DNA from: Acidobacterium sp.
Lineage (GTDB): Bacteria; Acidobacteriota; Terriglobia; Terriglobales; Acidobacteriaceae
Reading direction: 5' to 3'
DNA: 64,000 bases
Assembly (NCBI GenBank): GCA_027315385.1
Contig: DAHUYD010000176.1
Location: 1 to 64,000 of the forward strand
Shown: positions 19,001 through 27,055 of the stretch, piece by piece
Numbering within the stretch: position 1 is the stretch's first letter
Layout: each line of letters opens with the position of its first letter
Notes under the pieces: model-generated
Seen by the model: only the letters and a program-made list of their open reading frames with translations
Told to the model about the DNA's origin: nothing
Databases searched by the model: none
Made by a program: the position numbers and the translations under genes

Positions 19001-19502
19001 GCCGGCTCCACAGCGCGGGAGCCTTGCGCACCGCATCTCCCGCTTCGGCAAACGCGCAGGAGCCCGCATACCAGAAATTCACCACCGGCGTAGGCACCAC
19101 ATCCTGATCGCGATACACCTGGCCCGCCAGCAGCTCAGGATCCAGGCCCGACTTCACCAGCGTGGTCGTCTTCGCGGAATTCCCGTCCCCCAGCAGGTAC
19201 AGCAGGGGAAGGGAATTGAGAGACTTCGGACCGGTCCGCTGCGCCGTGGCCAGACGGTGCTCCGCGTCCCGCATCATCGATTCCATATCCGTGCCTCCGG
19301 GAAGGCCCCGCGCAGCCGCGTCGCGGCCCTTCTCACGAAAATACAGATAGAAAATGATCCCGGCCGCCGTCGCGCCCAGCAGAACCAGCAGAATGCGCAG
19401 CACCAGAAGCGCGGTTCCCGCCAGGCCGAATACCGGCCCGGCTGCCCACGCCAGCGCCACGGAGAGAACCAGAATGAGAACAGCCACCACTATGGACAGC
19501 AC
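16068..19502 (-). CDS. tssM: T6SS membrane complex protein TssM (IcmF/VasK)
   Basis: The product is 1,144 residues, a normal TssM length. TssM is the inner-membrane component that spans the periplasm and, with TssL, anchors the type VI apparatus. Two transmembrane helices lie at about 2-22 and 32-54 and a third at about 439-460. The cytoplasmic nucleotide-binding region has GDGNSAKTT (105-113), a Walker A in which the second Gly is Ala. The IcmF/DotU core and the beta-rich periplasmic C-terminal domain follow. It is the last gene of the tssK-tssL-tssM operon, 9 bases after tssL. Confidence 0.95.
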   Translation of the reverse strand: MLSIVVAVLILVLSVALAWAAGPVFGLAGTALLVLRILLVLLGATAAGIIFYLYFREKGRDAAARGLPGGTDMESMMRDAEHRLATAQRTGPKSLNSLPLLYLLGDGNSAKTTTLVKSGLDPELLAGQVYRDQDVVPTPVVNFWYAGSCAFAEAGDAVRKAPALWSRLIRKTRPRATRSAIGKEAPVRAAVVCVSAELFLGAGAADAAAASARTTNQMLRELAQQLGTEVPVYVIVTKLDRVPGFAEFARNLSEEEVQEPLGLAFARNAASSGVYAEQAMAEATSALDRIIFSLSEFRLELLSRESEAKNIDPVYEFPRELGKLRNNLAGYLTELARPSHLNANPYLRGFYFTGLRAHMVEQMVAAAAQQPRAEAAGAGATRMFSAESMRASAVAPAAQVVSRRQAQWCFLPRLFPGVILGDRSALAGTSDSRRTHMVRRVALASVSVVLLALLVCFTVSWANNAGLERSIATAASALPTTATPATMLAGTQDLTSLDQLRAAIVQLEGYQQNGAPTMYRFGLYHGGRLLTAARRIYFDRFRQLMLANTQADLVTFLNTLPGAPAPGADYAAAYNPLKAYLITTADPDKSTPDFLAPVLMQYWENGRAPETEQQKDLAQRQFEFYAAELAHGNPYSGTYDTAAVAKARTYLVGFGGFQRIYQQMLTAADKAAASIDFNRLYPGSSDTVVDSHIVPGAFTHDGFAFMEDAIQHPDRYFSGEVWVLGNQAPPSLDRTTLTQQLSTAYTGDFEDQWRSFLRSAAVVRYRNLADAASKLQLISNPNSPLLALLFTASHNTAVANPDVAKEFQPAQVVVSPGSVDKFVGPGNTSYVNGLLGLQAAVAQVAQNPAAAADPNAVAPIITASTGAHTAASQTAQAFNLDPQAHVDQMVLALLQAPINSVDEVVRGRGPAQANAAGASFCSAFSPMMAQFPFSPSASIEASPSEVAAVLQPGTGSLWQFYDSTLKTLLTRSGSGWAPTANAPMHVNPEFVRFFDRATQLSSALYPAAGSTGLSFTTHILPSKGITSATVTIDGQSVSGSNVSKAFTWSLANSHQAELIANYGSGTLPLLQFSGPWAVFHLMDKGRLESTGMPAHLAYPLEISNTPIVVNGVPLVVDLELSGAGANLLVPGGLSGMRCVPAVAH

Positions 19503-19511
19503 GGCAGGCTC

Positions 19512-20198
19512 CTATCTCGCAGTCAGTCCCGCGCTCTGCACCTGGGAAACTCCGGAGCCGAGCAGAAACTCATATCCGCCAAACCCCGCTATCGTCAGGA
19601 TAGCGAGCGCACACGCGGTAATAGCCAGCGTTCGCGTCCATGGATCGCGCGTTCGTGCGCGCGGAACTTCAGGCGCGCTCACCGCCGGCATCAGCCGCGG
19701 AGCGCCCCGCATCCGCTCGATCCTCGCCCGCGCCAGCCGCTGCATCTGGTGCAGTTCGCCCGTATCTCCAAATGCGTAACGGCCGCGGTATCCCATTTGC
19801 AGGCAAAGGCAGTGCAGTTCCAGCGCGTCCGCCACTTCACCGGAATCCTCCCCGGCCAGCAGCGCCTGCAGATTCCTGAAGAACGCTTCCCCCGCCAGAT
19901 GCCCGCCGAACAGCTCTTCCTGCAGCGGTCGCCGTGCCCAGTCCGCAAATACCGGGCTTTGCAGATTCAGTATGCTTTCGTCCAGAAACGCCACCGTCGC
20001 GAACACCGCCATCTGCACCGTGTCGCTGGAGTAGCCTGCGCTCCGCGCTTCCTGCATGGCCGACTGCAGCGACCGCCGCAGCTGCGCCCGGAAGCCTTCC
20101 GCGTCCTGCACCTGCTGCCGCTGGAACCGCGCCCGCAGGATTGCGGTCAGCACTTCCTGAAAGCACTGGGCCAGACTGTTCGTGCGATTCGTGCTCAT
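19512..20198 (-). CDS. tssL: T6SS membrane complex protein TssL (DotU/IcmH)
   Basis: The product has 228 residues. The start at 20198 overlaps the tssK stop as ATGA. The cytoplasmic helical DotU domain covers about 1-185 (LRRSLQSAMQEARSAGYS, ATVAFLDESILN, LFGGHLAGEAFF, ELHCLCLQMGYRGRYAF). One transmembrane helix follows (LAITACALAILTIAGFGGYEFLL), leaving a short C-terminal tail. There is no peptidoglycan-binding OmpA extension, unlike some TssL proteins, so cell-wall anchoring would need another protein. It pairs with TssM in the inner membrane. Confidence 0.95.
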   Translation of the reverse strand: MSTNRTNSLAQCFQEVLTAILRARFQRQQVQDAEGFRAQLRRSLQSAMQEARSAGYSSDTVQMAVFATVAFLDESILNLQSPVFADWARRPLQEELFGGHLAGEAFFRNLQALLAGEDSGEVADALELHCLCLQMGYRGRYAFGDTGELHQMQRLARARIERMRGAPRLMPAVSAPEVPRARTRDPWTRTLAITACALAILTIAGFGGYEFLLGSGVSQVQSAGLTAR

Positions 20199-21550
20199 GA
20201 TGCTGTCTCCACGATCACCGTCAGTTCGAATTCCGGACTCGAAATCTCTCCCGGTATGTATAAGCCCACACTGCGCGTCTGCAGAATGTGCTCCCAGCAC
20301 GGCCCCGCCATTTCCACCGAGAAATATTGCATGTCCGCTTCCGCGCGTATCGCGCTCGGCGGCACGGGAAGGTGCGTCAGTTGCATCCCCGGCAGCGCCC
20401 GCTTCACCAGCTCCGGAACAAATTTCGACGAGCACACCTTCACCAGTTTCGGCGTCAGCCGCAGCAGGTCCGATTCCCCCAGCGCCGACCGCATTCCCAG
20501 AATCCAGCGCGCCCGCCGCAGGCAGCGTTCGTCCACCACATCCGCCGCGTGCATGTACGGCTCCACCTGCGTAAAGGTCAGCGTGACCGTGTTCGACGGA
20601 ACCACAATTTCCAGATGCCGCCGGATATGCGCGTCCAGGCTCCGGAACGCCGCGCCCGGGTTCCGATGGTCGTATGCCGGCAGTTGACGCGGGGCGGAAT
20701 CCACCGCGAATGTGCACAGCGCTCCTGCCAGCCGCGACAGTTCCACAAATACCGCTTCCGGATGCGCATGCCGCGTCGTGATCAGGTGCTGCAGCGGAGG
20801 AATCGTGCTGTGCAGAGCGTGCAGAAACCAGTAGTTCGCCACGTCCAGCGCGCCTGTGCCCGCCTCGAACCGCCCGTGCCGCCGCGCGCTGCGCGCCACC
20901 GTCGCCGATTTCTCCGCGACCGCGTCCAGCAGCCGCCGCGCCAGCAGCATCAGCGGCTCGCTCGCGCTCAGCGTCAGGCACGGAGGTATAAATTCCTCGT
21001 CGCACACCAGTTGCCCGCGCCCGTCCCGCAGTACCCGCGCAATCGGCATCGACAGCACCTCCGGCGTCAGCTCCGCTTCCGTCGCCAGACGGATGTTCTT
21101 CCCGCCCAGATCGATTTCCCGCTCATCCATCCCGTTGGTTTCGTCGCGCAGCACCCGCTGCACCCGCGAAAACCGGCTGCCGTTCGGCGCCGCGCTCAGG
21201 TCGCAGTCGAATCCGCTGTCCCGCCGCATGGGGATCGTCAGGTATAACGCCAGCTCCGCGTCCGTCGATGGAAACACCTCGAGCAGATTGCGCAGCGGCG
21301 GCGCCGCGTCGGAATTCGGTATCTCGAATGGCGTCCCGTCCGGAAAGATTCCCGACCCATACAGCAGTGCCGCCGTTCCGTTCCGCATCGCCTTCCCGTC
21401 CAGTTCCAGATGCAGCAGTCCCCACGGCTCCCGCCACAGGCTGGCTGCCAGAAACGCCAGCGAATCCTCGAAATACCGGCTTTGCGTCTGGAAATGGTGC
21501 GGGCTTAGATACATGCCCTCGGACCAGACGACCCGTGACAGGAATTTCAT
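20195..21550 (-). CDS. tssK: T6SS baseplate protein TssK, copy 1
   Basis: The product is 451 residues, the usual TssK size, starting MKFLSRVVWSEGMYLSPHHFQTQ at 21550; the frame upstream of this is not TssK-like. TssK is the trimeric baseplate protein linking TssF/G/E to the TssL-TssM membrane complex. The family pattern runs from the N-terminal shell domain to a C-terminal domain with PGMQLTHLPVPPSAI and YFSVEMAGPCWEHIL. It heads the leftward operon, behind a good promoter at 21675-21703. A second TssK of the same length is encoded at 23300-24655; the two are clearly diverged. Confidence 0.95.
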   Translation of the reverse strand: MKFLSRVVWSEGMYLSPHHFQTQSRYFEDSLAFLAASLWREPWGLLHLELDGKAMRNGTAALLYGSGIFPDGTPFEIPNSDAAPPLRNLLEVFPSTDAELALYLTIPMRRDSGFDCDLSAAPNGSRFSRVQRVLRDETNGMDEREIDLGGKNIRLATEAELTPEVLSMPIARVLRDGRGQLVCDEEFIPPCLTLSASEPLMLLARRLLDAVAEKSATVARSARRHGRFEAGTGALDVANYWFLHALHSTIPPLQHLITTRHAHPEAVFVELSRLAGALCTFAVDSAPRQLPAYDHRNPGAAFRSLDAHIRRHLEIVVPSNTVTLTFTQVEPYMHAADVVDERCLRRARWILGMRSALGESDLLRLTPKLVKVCSSKFVPELVKRALPGMQLTHLPVPPSAIRAEADMQYFSVEMAGPCWEHILQTRSVGLYIPGEISSPEFELTVIVETAS

Positions 21551-21674
21551 ATCGACCGAAACTCTCGGTAACGCTGCTGTTGGGGAATGAACGGCCGGGC
21601 AAACGCGCGGAGGCGGCCCGCTTCCCCCCGCGTCCGTTCGTGCGCCCGGCACCTGTGTCGCAAATTGTGTTTGC

Positions 21675-21703
21675 ATCGTAGGATGCGGCACCTTTACTGT
21701 CAA
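21675..21703 (-). promoter_or_regulatory. Promoter of tssK-tssL-tssM
   Basis: Reading leftward, TTGACA (21703-21698) and TACGAT (21680-21675) are 17 bases apart. A TATAGT on the plus strand (21714-21719) might serve the divergent tail-anchored protein gene, but its -35 is poor. Confidence 0.5.
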
Positions 21704-21765
21704 GCCACGACGTTATAGTTTGGAGTGCGGAAACGCACCAATCTTTCTACCCAGGGTGGCCGCGC

Positions 21766-23286
21766 ATGGAGTCCTCTAAAAATCCGAACCTCAACCCGGA
21801 AAGCAGCCGTGCCGAGTCCTCCTCGCCCGGCGATCCAGGCAGCGCTACCGGAATCTTTGGAACCGCTTCTGCCGCGCCCGCCTCCAGCGAGGATGATCTC
21901 CTCGCTTCGCTCCTCGGTCAGCTCAGCGCCCCCGCCCCTGTGCCCGTCCCCGATAAGCCGATCGAACCACCCGCGGCTTCCGCGCCTGCCACTCCTCCGC
22001 CTGCCGCTCCCCCCGCAAAATCAGGCCCCGGCGAATTCACGCGAATGCTCCAGACGCTCACGTCCATCGATCAAAACGCGCCCAAATCCTCGCCCAGCGT
22101 CTCGCAGGTTTTTAGCCAGGTTCCCATGCAGAAGCCTTCCGCCGAACCGGCCGGGCATCCGTCCCCAAGTGCCTCTCCAACCCCGCCCGCCGGCGCATCG
22201 CAGTCGCAGCAGCCCTCCGAACCCGGCGCGTTCACCAGAATGTTCAGTTCCATGAGCGCTCCCTCCGCCTCGCCCGCGGAGGCATCGCCGCCGCAACCCT
22301 CCCCGGCCTCCGCGCCCCAGTCCAAATCGGGTCCTGGCGAATTCACACGCATATTTCAGAGCATGTCCCCTGCCGGCTCTGCTCCCCAGCCTGCGCCGCC
22401 CGCCCCTGCAACTCCCGCGCGCCAGCCCGGCGACTTTACCCGCATGTTTTCCAGCCAGCCGCCTCTCTCCAGCCCTCAGGGCGATCCCCTCAAATCGCTG
22501 CGGCAGGAGCCATCCTCCACCCCACATCCCAGCCCTGCGCCCGCAGCCGAATGGAATTCCGCTGCAACTCCGGTCCCATCCTCTTCCTCATCGCCTCTGC
22601 CGGCCCAGGGTGGATTTACCCAGCTCCTCCAGGCGCTCAATCAGGACGCCTCGCCAAAGTCTGCCCCGCCTCCTGCCCCCGCCGCGCCGCCCTCGGCCCC
22701 GCAATCCGCTCCGCAATCCGCCCCGCCCCCCGCCCAGCCCGGGGGATTCACGCAGTTGTTGCGCACTCTCTCTGCGCAGGACTCTGCCTCTTCCTCAGCC
22801 GCGCCGCCTCCGCTCATGCCTCCCGTCTCTCAGCCTGCCGCTTCGCCCGTTGCTTCTCCGCCCATCATGCCCGCGAGCTCGTCCGCTGTGCCGCCCGTTC
22901 TCCCGCCCGTCGCCGCGCCGCCCGCCGCATCAGGACCGGGCGAGTTCACTCGCGTCATTTCCGGCGCCGCTCTTCGCGACCTTCAGCCGCCTCCACCTCC
23001 GCCCGCCGCTGCGCCCGCGCAGTCCGCGTGGATGCCCCCGGCCATGCCCAAAATCCCCGGCCTCCCCACGGCCGCTCCTCCCGCCATGCCTCCGGCTGCG
23101 CACGGAGGCACGCCCTTCGCGCCCCCGGCATTCGCTTTCCCGCCGCCCGTCGCGCCCGCGCCGCCGCCGGCCGCGGCGCCTCTCCAAAGCAAGCTGCAAA
23201 AGAACCTGCCGCTCATCCTCGTTCTGAATGTTTTCCTGATGGTGGCGATTGTGCTGATTCTGATCTTCGTCCTGCGCCACAAGTGA
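21766..23286 (+). CDS. Proline-rich tail-anchored protein with seven GEFTRM-like motifs
   Basis: I do not recognise a described function. The 506-residue product is mostly Pro/Ala/Ser-rich linker, so disordered, with a single C-terminal transmembrane helix (about 480-502: LPLILVLNVFLMVAIVLILIFVL) ending in RHK, as in tail-anchored proteins. Seven short motifs stand out at residues near 87, 152, 189, 220, 281, 324 and 390: GPGEFTRMLQ, PGAFTRMFSS, GPGEFTRIFQ, PGDFTRMFSS, GGFTQLLQAL, GGFTQLLRTL and GPGEFTRVIS. A related DDLLASLLGQL lies near residue 44. The spacing suggests a string of binding or phosphorylation sites held at the inner membrane. It lies inside the T6SS cluster between the two tssK genes. 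Confidence 0.85.
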   Translation: MESSKNPNLNPESSRAESSSPGDPGSATGIFGTASAAPASSEDDLLASLLGQLSAPAPVPVPDKPIEPPAASAPATPPPAAPPAKSGPGEFTRMLQTLTSIDQNAPKSSPSVSQVFSQVPMQKPSAEPAGHPSPSASPTPPAGASQSQQPSEPGAFTRMFSSMSAPSASPAEASPPQPSPASAPQSKSGPGEFTRIFQSMSPAGSAPQPAPPAPATPARQPGDFTRMFSSQPPLSSPQGDPLKSLRQEPSSTPHPSPAPAAEWNSAATPVPSSSSSPLPAQGGFTQLLQALNQDASPKSAPPPAPAAPPSAPQSAPQSAPPPAQPGGFTQLLRTLSAQDSASSSAAPPPLMPPVSQPAASPVASPPIMPASSSAVPPVLPPVAAPPAASGPGEFTRVISGAALRDLQPPPPPPAAAPAQSAWMPPAMPKIPGLPTAAPPAMPPAAHGGTPFAPPAFAFPPPVAPAPPPAAAPLQSKLQKNLPLILVLNVFLMVAIVLILIFVLRHK

Positions 23287-23299
23287 TCCCGCTGCGCCC

Positions 23300-24655
23300 T
23301 CAGTCGGGATTGGCAAACAGAAAGACCAGCTCCAGATCGGGGTTCGCGAACTCCCCAGGCATGTAGACCGCGAAGTTGCGCGCGCGCACCACGCTTTCCC
23401 ATACCGGCCCGCTTCGCTCCACGCTGAAGTACTGGTACCGCAGCTTCACCGGTATTGCCCTCGGCGGCGTCGGAACATGCGTCAGCTTCAACCCCGGCAT
23501 CGCCTGCCGGATCAGTTGCTCGATGTGCGTCGCCGAACACGCCTTGGCCAGCCCCGGCACCCGCGCGATCAGGTCCGCGTCCTTCATCTCCGCCGACACC
23601 GCCAGGTAAGTGCGCGAGTTCTCGAAGTAGCGATCCTTGTCCACCGCCGTCGCATAAATCGAATCCCGCAGCGGCTTCAGCGGAAGCGCCACGAAGTTGC
23701 TCGGCACCACCGTCTCCAGCAGCTCCGCGATCGTCGCGTCCAGCGCCAGAAAGCATGCCCCCAGCCGCTCGTGCTCGTACTGCGGCAGATCCCGCGGCTC
23801 CAGCTTCGGAGAAAACGTCGTCAGCGACCCCGCCAGCGACAACAGCTGCAGAAACAGCCCTTCCGGATGCACCTGCCGCGCTTCCAGCAGATGGCGCAGT
23901 ACTGGCATATGAGAATTCAGCGTGTACAGCAGCCAGAAATTTGCGATGTCCGACGCGCTGAAGTCCGCCAGCGACTGGTTCCTCTGCCTCCGCGAACCCG
24001 CCAGTTGGCTGCTCCGCGATACCAGCGTTTCGATCTCCCCGCGCAAAATCCCCGTCAGCAGCTCATTGCCCTTGATGTTCAGCAGCGGCGGCACATATTT
24101 CGGGTCCAGGCGATAGCTCCCCGCTTCCGTGCGCTCCACCCGCGCCAGCGGCAGCAGCACCGATCCTTCCAGATTCTCGTTCTCCGCCAGTATCTGCAGG
24201 TTCTTCCGGGCCAGCGATACCGGCTTCTCCACGCCTGTGCTGTTCTCGTCCCGCAGCATCTGCAGCTCGGAGTAGAACCGCGCGCTGATGCCCCCGCGCT
24301 GCAGCGCGATGTTGATTCCTCCCGGCCTGTCCTGCGGCACCGCCAGATAAAAACTGCACGCCTCGCTCCCCGCCGGAAAACAGTCTTCCAGTGCCCGTGC
24401 GTCCGGCAGCTCGTCGCAGTCCGGCATGTCCAGCATCAGCCCGTCCGGAAATATCCCTGACGCCTGAGTCACGCTCAGCCGCCCCTGGCTCAGCCCCGCT
24501 CCGTCGATCTGCAGCGTGCTGAATCCCCAGTTGCGGAACGACAGCGCGCCCGATAGGAACCGCAGCGTGTCCTCGAAAAATCGGTCCTGCGCCTGCAGGT
24601 GCTGCGGCGACAGAAGAACGCCTTTCGACCAGACGACTGGCTGTAACTGTGGCAT
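23300..24655 (-). CDS. T6SS baseplate protein TssK, copy 2
   Basis: The product is a second 451-residue TssK paralogue. It begins MPQLQPVVWSKGVLLSPQHLQAQDRFFEDTL, parallel to copy 1, and has the same C-terminal pattern (PGLKLTHVPTPPRAIPV, YQYFSVERSGPVWESVV). The two copies are too different to be a recent duplication. It is a single-gene unit convergent with the tail-anchored protein gene (13 bases apart) and divergent from tssB. Only one TssE, TssF and TssG are present, so both TssKs may join one baseplate, alternate, or serve different membrane partners. Confidence 0.93.
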   Translation of the reverse strand: MPQLQPVVWSKGVLLSPQHLQAQDRFFEDTLRFLSGALSFRNWGFSTLQIDGAGLSQGRLSVTQASGIFPDGLMLDMPDCDELPDARALEDCFPAGSEACSFYLAVPQDRPGGINIALQRGGISARFYSELQMLRDENSTGVEKPVSLARKNLQILAENENLEGSVLLPLARVERTEAGSYRLDPKYVPPLLNIKGNELLTGILRGEIETLVSRSSQLAGSRRQRNQSLADFSASDIANFWLLYTLNSHMPVLRHLLEARQVHPEGLFLQLLSLAGSLTTFSPKLEPRDLPQYEHERLGACFLALDATIAELLETVVPSNFVALPLKPLRDSIYATAVDKDRYFENSRTYLAVSAEMKDADLIARVPGLAKACSATHIEQLIRQAMPGLKLTHVPTPPRAIPVKLRYQYFSVERSGPVWESVVRARNFAVYMPGEFANPDLELVFLFANPD

Positions 24656-24688
24656 GTTTTTCTGCCCCTGGCTCTTTGCTTTGCGTCC

Positions 24689-24700
24689 GAGTATATACTC
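24689..24700. promoter_or_regulatory. 12-bp palindrome upstream of tssK copy 2
   Basis: GAGTATATACTC is a perfect palindrome 34 bases before the tssK-2 start. On the minus strand it contains TATACT, a possible -10 box, but no good -35 box was found. It may be a promoter element or a small operator. Confidence 0.35.
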
Positions 24701-24767
24701 CGTCTCTCCCCCGGGTCTTTCTCTCCCGCTCCCGGATGAAAATTCGCTAACCGGGAAATCTAACCGC

Positions 24768-24796
24768 TTGACAGACGCGGCATCGGTGCCAATAAT
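24768..24796 (+). promoter_or_regulatory. Strong promoter of the tssB-to-vgrG operon
   Basis: TTGACA (24768-24773) and AATAAT (24791-24796) are 17 bases apart, close to the sigma-70 consensus. Transcription would start near 24803, leaving a leader of about 165 bases before tssB, in which I see no gene. Confidence 0.6.
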
Positions 24797-24966
24797 CAAG
24801 AACGCTCACAAAATACAAGACGCAGCGGCCTCCCCATAAAAGGCCCTGCGTATGTCGACAATCGATACAACGCGTTTCGTTGGTCTGCCCCGGTCTTCTC
24901 TTCCCATCTGTGCCTGCGGGGTACGGCGCGCTGTTCCTAATCGCTCAGGGTCCCGAGGATAAGCCA

Positions 24967-25485
24967 ATGGCAAAAGAAAGTACGCAGCACAAACTGGATC
25001 GCGTGCGTTCGCCTCGCGTGCACATCACTTACGATGTGGAAATCGGCGACGCCATCGAAATGAAGGAGCTTCCTTTCGTCATGGGAGTTCTTGGAGATCT
25101 CACCGGTCAGCCCGAGCAGCCGCTCGCTGCCCTCAAAGATCGCAAGTTCGTCGAGATCAACCCCGATAACTTCGACAGCGTGCTCAAGGGTATGCAGCCC
25201 CACCTCGCCTATTCCGTTGCCAACAAGCTGTCGGACGATCCCAGCGCCGGCCAGATCAAGGTCAACCTCAAATTCGAGAGCATGGACGACTTTTCCCCGG
25301 AGAACGTCGCCAAACAGGTGGGCCCCCTTAAGGAGCTTCTCGACCTGCGTACCCGCCTTTCCGACCTTCGCGGCAGCCTGCAGGGCAACGACAAGCTCGA
25401 CGAAGCCCTTTTCGAAGCGGTTTCCAATACCGAATCCCGCGAAAAACTCAAAGCTGAACTCGGCAAAAACGGAGGTGCGGAATGA
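24967..25485 (+). CDS. tssB: T6SS sheath small subunit TssB (VipA)
   Basis: The product is 172 residues. TssB pairs with TssC to form the contractile sheath in the cytoplasm. Family motifs are HKLDRVRSPRVHITYDVEIGDA near the N-terminus, ELPFVMGVLGDLTG, and DDFSPENVAKQVGPLKELLDLR. GAGG precedes the start. The last codons overlap tssC by 4 bases (ATGA), so the two subunits are translationally coupled, as expected for a fixed-ratio complex. Confidence 0.97.
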   Translation: MAKESTQHKLDRVRSPRVHITYDVEIGDAIEMKELPFVMGVLGDLTGQPEQPLAALKDRKFVEINPDNFDSVLKGMQPHLAYSVANKLSDDPSAGQIKVNLKFESMDDFSPENVAKQVGPLKELLDLRTRLSDLRGSLQGNDKLDEALFEAVSNTESREKLKAELGKNGGAE

Positions 25486-26975
25486 GCCCCGAAAAAGCGG
25501 CAGCAACAGCAACCGCCGAAGCTGTGGAGCAGGCACAGGAACAAAGTCTCCTCGAACAGATCGTCTCCCAGGGACGATTCGCCCGCGATACCGCCTCCCT
25601 CGAGCGCGGCCGCGACATGGTGAAGGAATTCGTCTCCCAGGTCATCCAGGGCCACATGACCCTCACCCGCGATGCCGAAGCCACTATCCAGGCCCGCATC
25701 GCCGAAATCGATCGCCTCATCTCCCTCCAGCTCAATGAGGTCCTCCATTATCCCGCCTTCCAGAAACTCGAAGGCACCTGGCGCGGCATCAAGTACCTGA
25801 TCGATCAGTCCGAAACCAACGACATGCTCAAGATCAAGGTGCTCAACGTCTCCAAGCGCGACCTGCTGAAAGATCTCCAGCGTGCCCCCGAGTTCGACCA
25901 GAGCGCTCTCTTCAAAAAGGTCTACGAAGAGGAGTTCGGCGTCTTCGGCGGCGCTCCCTTCGCTTCGCTCCTCGGCGATTTCGAGTTCGGCCGCGGTCCC
26001 GAGGATATGGAACTCCTCGAACGCATCGCTCAGGTGGCCTCGGCCGCCCATGCGCCCTTCCTCACTTCAGCTAACTCCGAGTTGCTCAACCTCAGCAGTT
26101 ACACCCAGCTCGGCGCTCCGCGCGACATCGGCAAAATCTTCGACTCCACCGAATACGCCAAGTGGAAGAGCTTCCGTCAGTCCGACGACTCCCGCTACGT
26201 GGCTCTCGCCCTGCCCCATATCCTCATGCGCCTGCCCTACGGCAAGGACACCAAACAGATCGAGGACTTCGATTACGAAGAGGGCGTCGACGGCAGCGAT
26301 CACTCCAAATACCTCTGGGGCAACGCCGCCTATGCTCTCGCTGCCCGCCTCACCAATTCCTTCTCCAAACACGGCTGGTGCGCTTCCATTCGCGGCGTCG
26401 AAGGAGGCGGCCTCGTCGAAGGCCTCCCTGCTCATACCTTCCGTACCGACGAAGGCGATGTCGCCCTCAAGTGTCCTACTGAAGTCGCCATCACCGATCG
26501 CCGCGAAAAGGAACTCGCCGATCAGGGCCTCGTCCCCCTCGTGCACTGCAAGGGCACTGACTATGCCGCTTTCTTCAGTGTGCAGACCGTCAACAAGCCC
26601 AAGCTGTACGACAAGGACGCGGCCAACGCCAACGCTCGCCTGTCCGCCCAGTTGCCGTACATCCTCGCCATGTCTCGCTTCGCCCACTACCTCAAGGCCA
26701 TGATGCGCGACAAACTCGGCAGCTTCATGAGCCGCCAGGAATGCGAGAGGTTTCTCAATCAGTGGATCAGCCAGTACGTCGTCGACTCCGACAATGCGTC
26801 GCAGGCGGCCAAGGCCAGCCATCCTCTGCGCGAAGCCGCAATCCAGGTCTCCGAGATTCCCGGCAAGCCGGGTGCTTATCGTGCAGTTGCGTTTCTGAAG
26901 CCGCACTTCCAGCTTGACGAGCTTTCTGTTTCCCTGCGTCTGGTGGCCGACCTGCCTGCGTCGGCGAGGAAGTAG
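25482..26975 (+). CDS. tssC: T6SS sheath large subunit TssC (VipB)
   Basis: The product is 497 residues, the usual length. A strong GGAGG lies 6 bases before the start. Conserved features include LNEVLHYPAFQKLEGTWRGIKYLID, KVYEEEFGVFGGAPFASLLGDFEF, the FRQSDDSRYVAL block, and SFMSRQECERFLNQWISQYV. The C-terminal part recruits ClpV during sheath recycling in related systems. Eighty bases with a small CTGGC/GCCAG hairpin separate it from hcp, which may help set the high Hcp level. Confidence 0.97.
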   Translation: MSPEKAAATATAEAVEQAQEQSLLEQIVSQGRFARDTASLERGRDMVKEFVSQVIQGHMTLTRDAEATIQARIAEIDRLISLQLNEVLHYPAFQKLEGTWRGIKYLIDQSETNDMLKIKVLNVSKRDLLKDLQRAPEFDQSALFKKVYEEEFGVFGGAPFASLLGDFEFGRGPEDMELLERIAQVASAAHAPFLTSANSELLNLSSYTQLGAPRDIGKIFDSTEYAKWKSFRQSDDSRYVALALPHILMRLPYGKDTKQIEDFDYEEGVDGSDHSKYLWGNAAYALAARLTNSFSKHGWCASIRGVEGGGLVEGLPAHTFRTDEGDVALKCPTEVAITDRREKELADQGLVPLVHCKGTDYAAFFSVQTVNKPKLYDKDAANANARLSAQLPYILAMSRFAHYLKAMMRDKLGSFMSRQECERFLNQWISQYVVDSDNASQAAKASHPLREAAIQVSEIPGKPGAYRAVAFLKPHFQLDELSVSLRLVADLPASARK

Positions 26976-27055
26976 CAAACAGCAACCTGGCCGGCGCCAG
27001 CTCAACCGCGGCAGCCTCACGAGGGGTGTGTGTCGCCAAATGAGAGGAGATAGAT

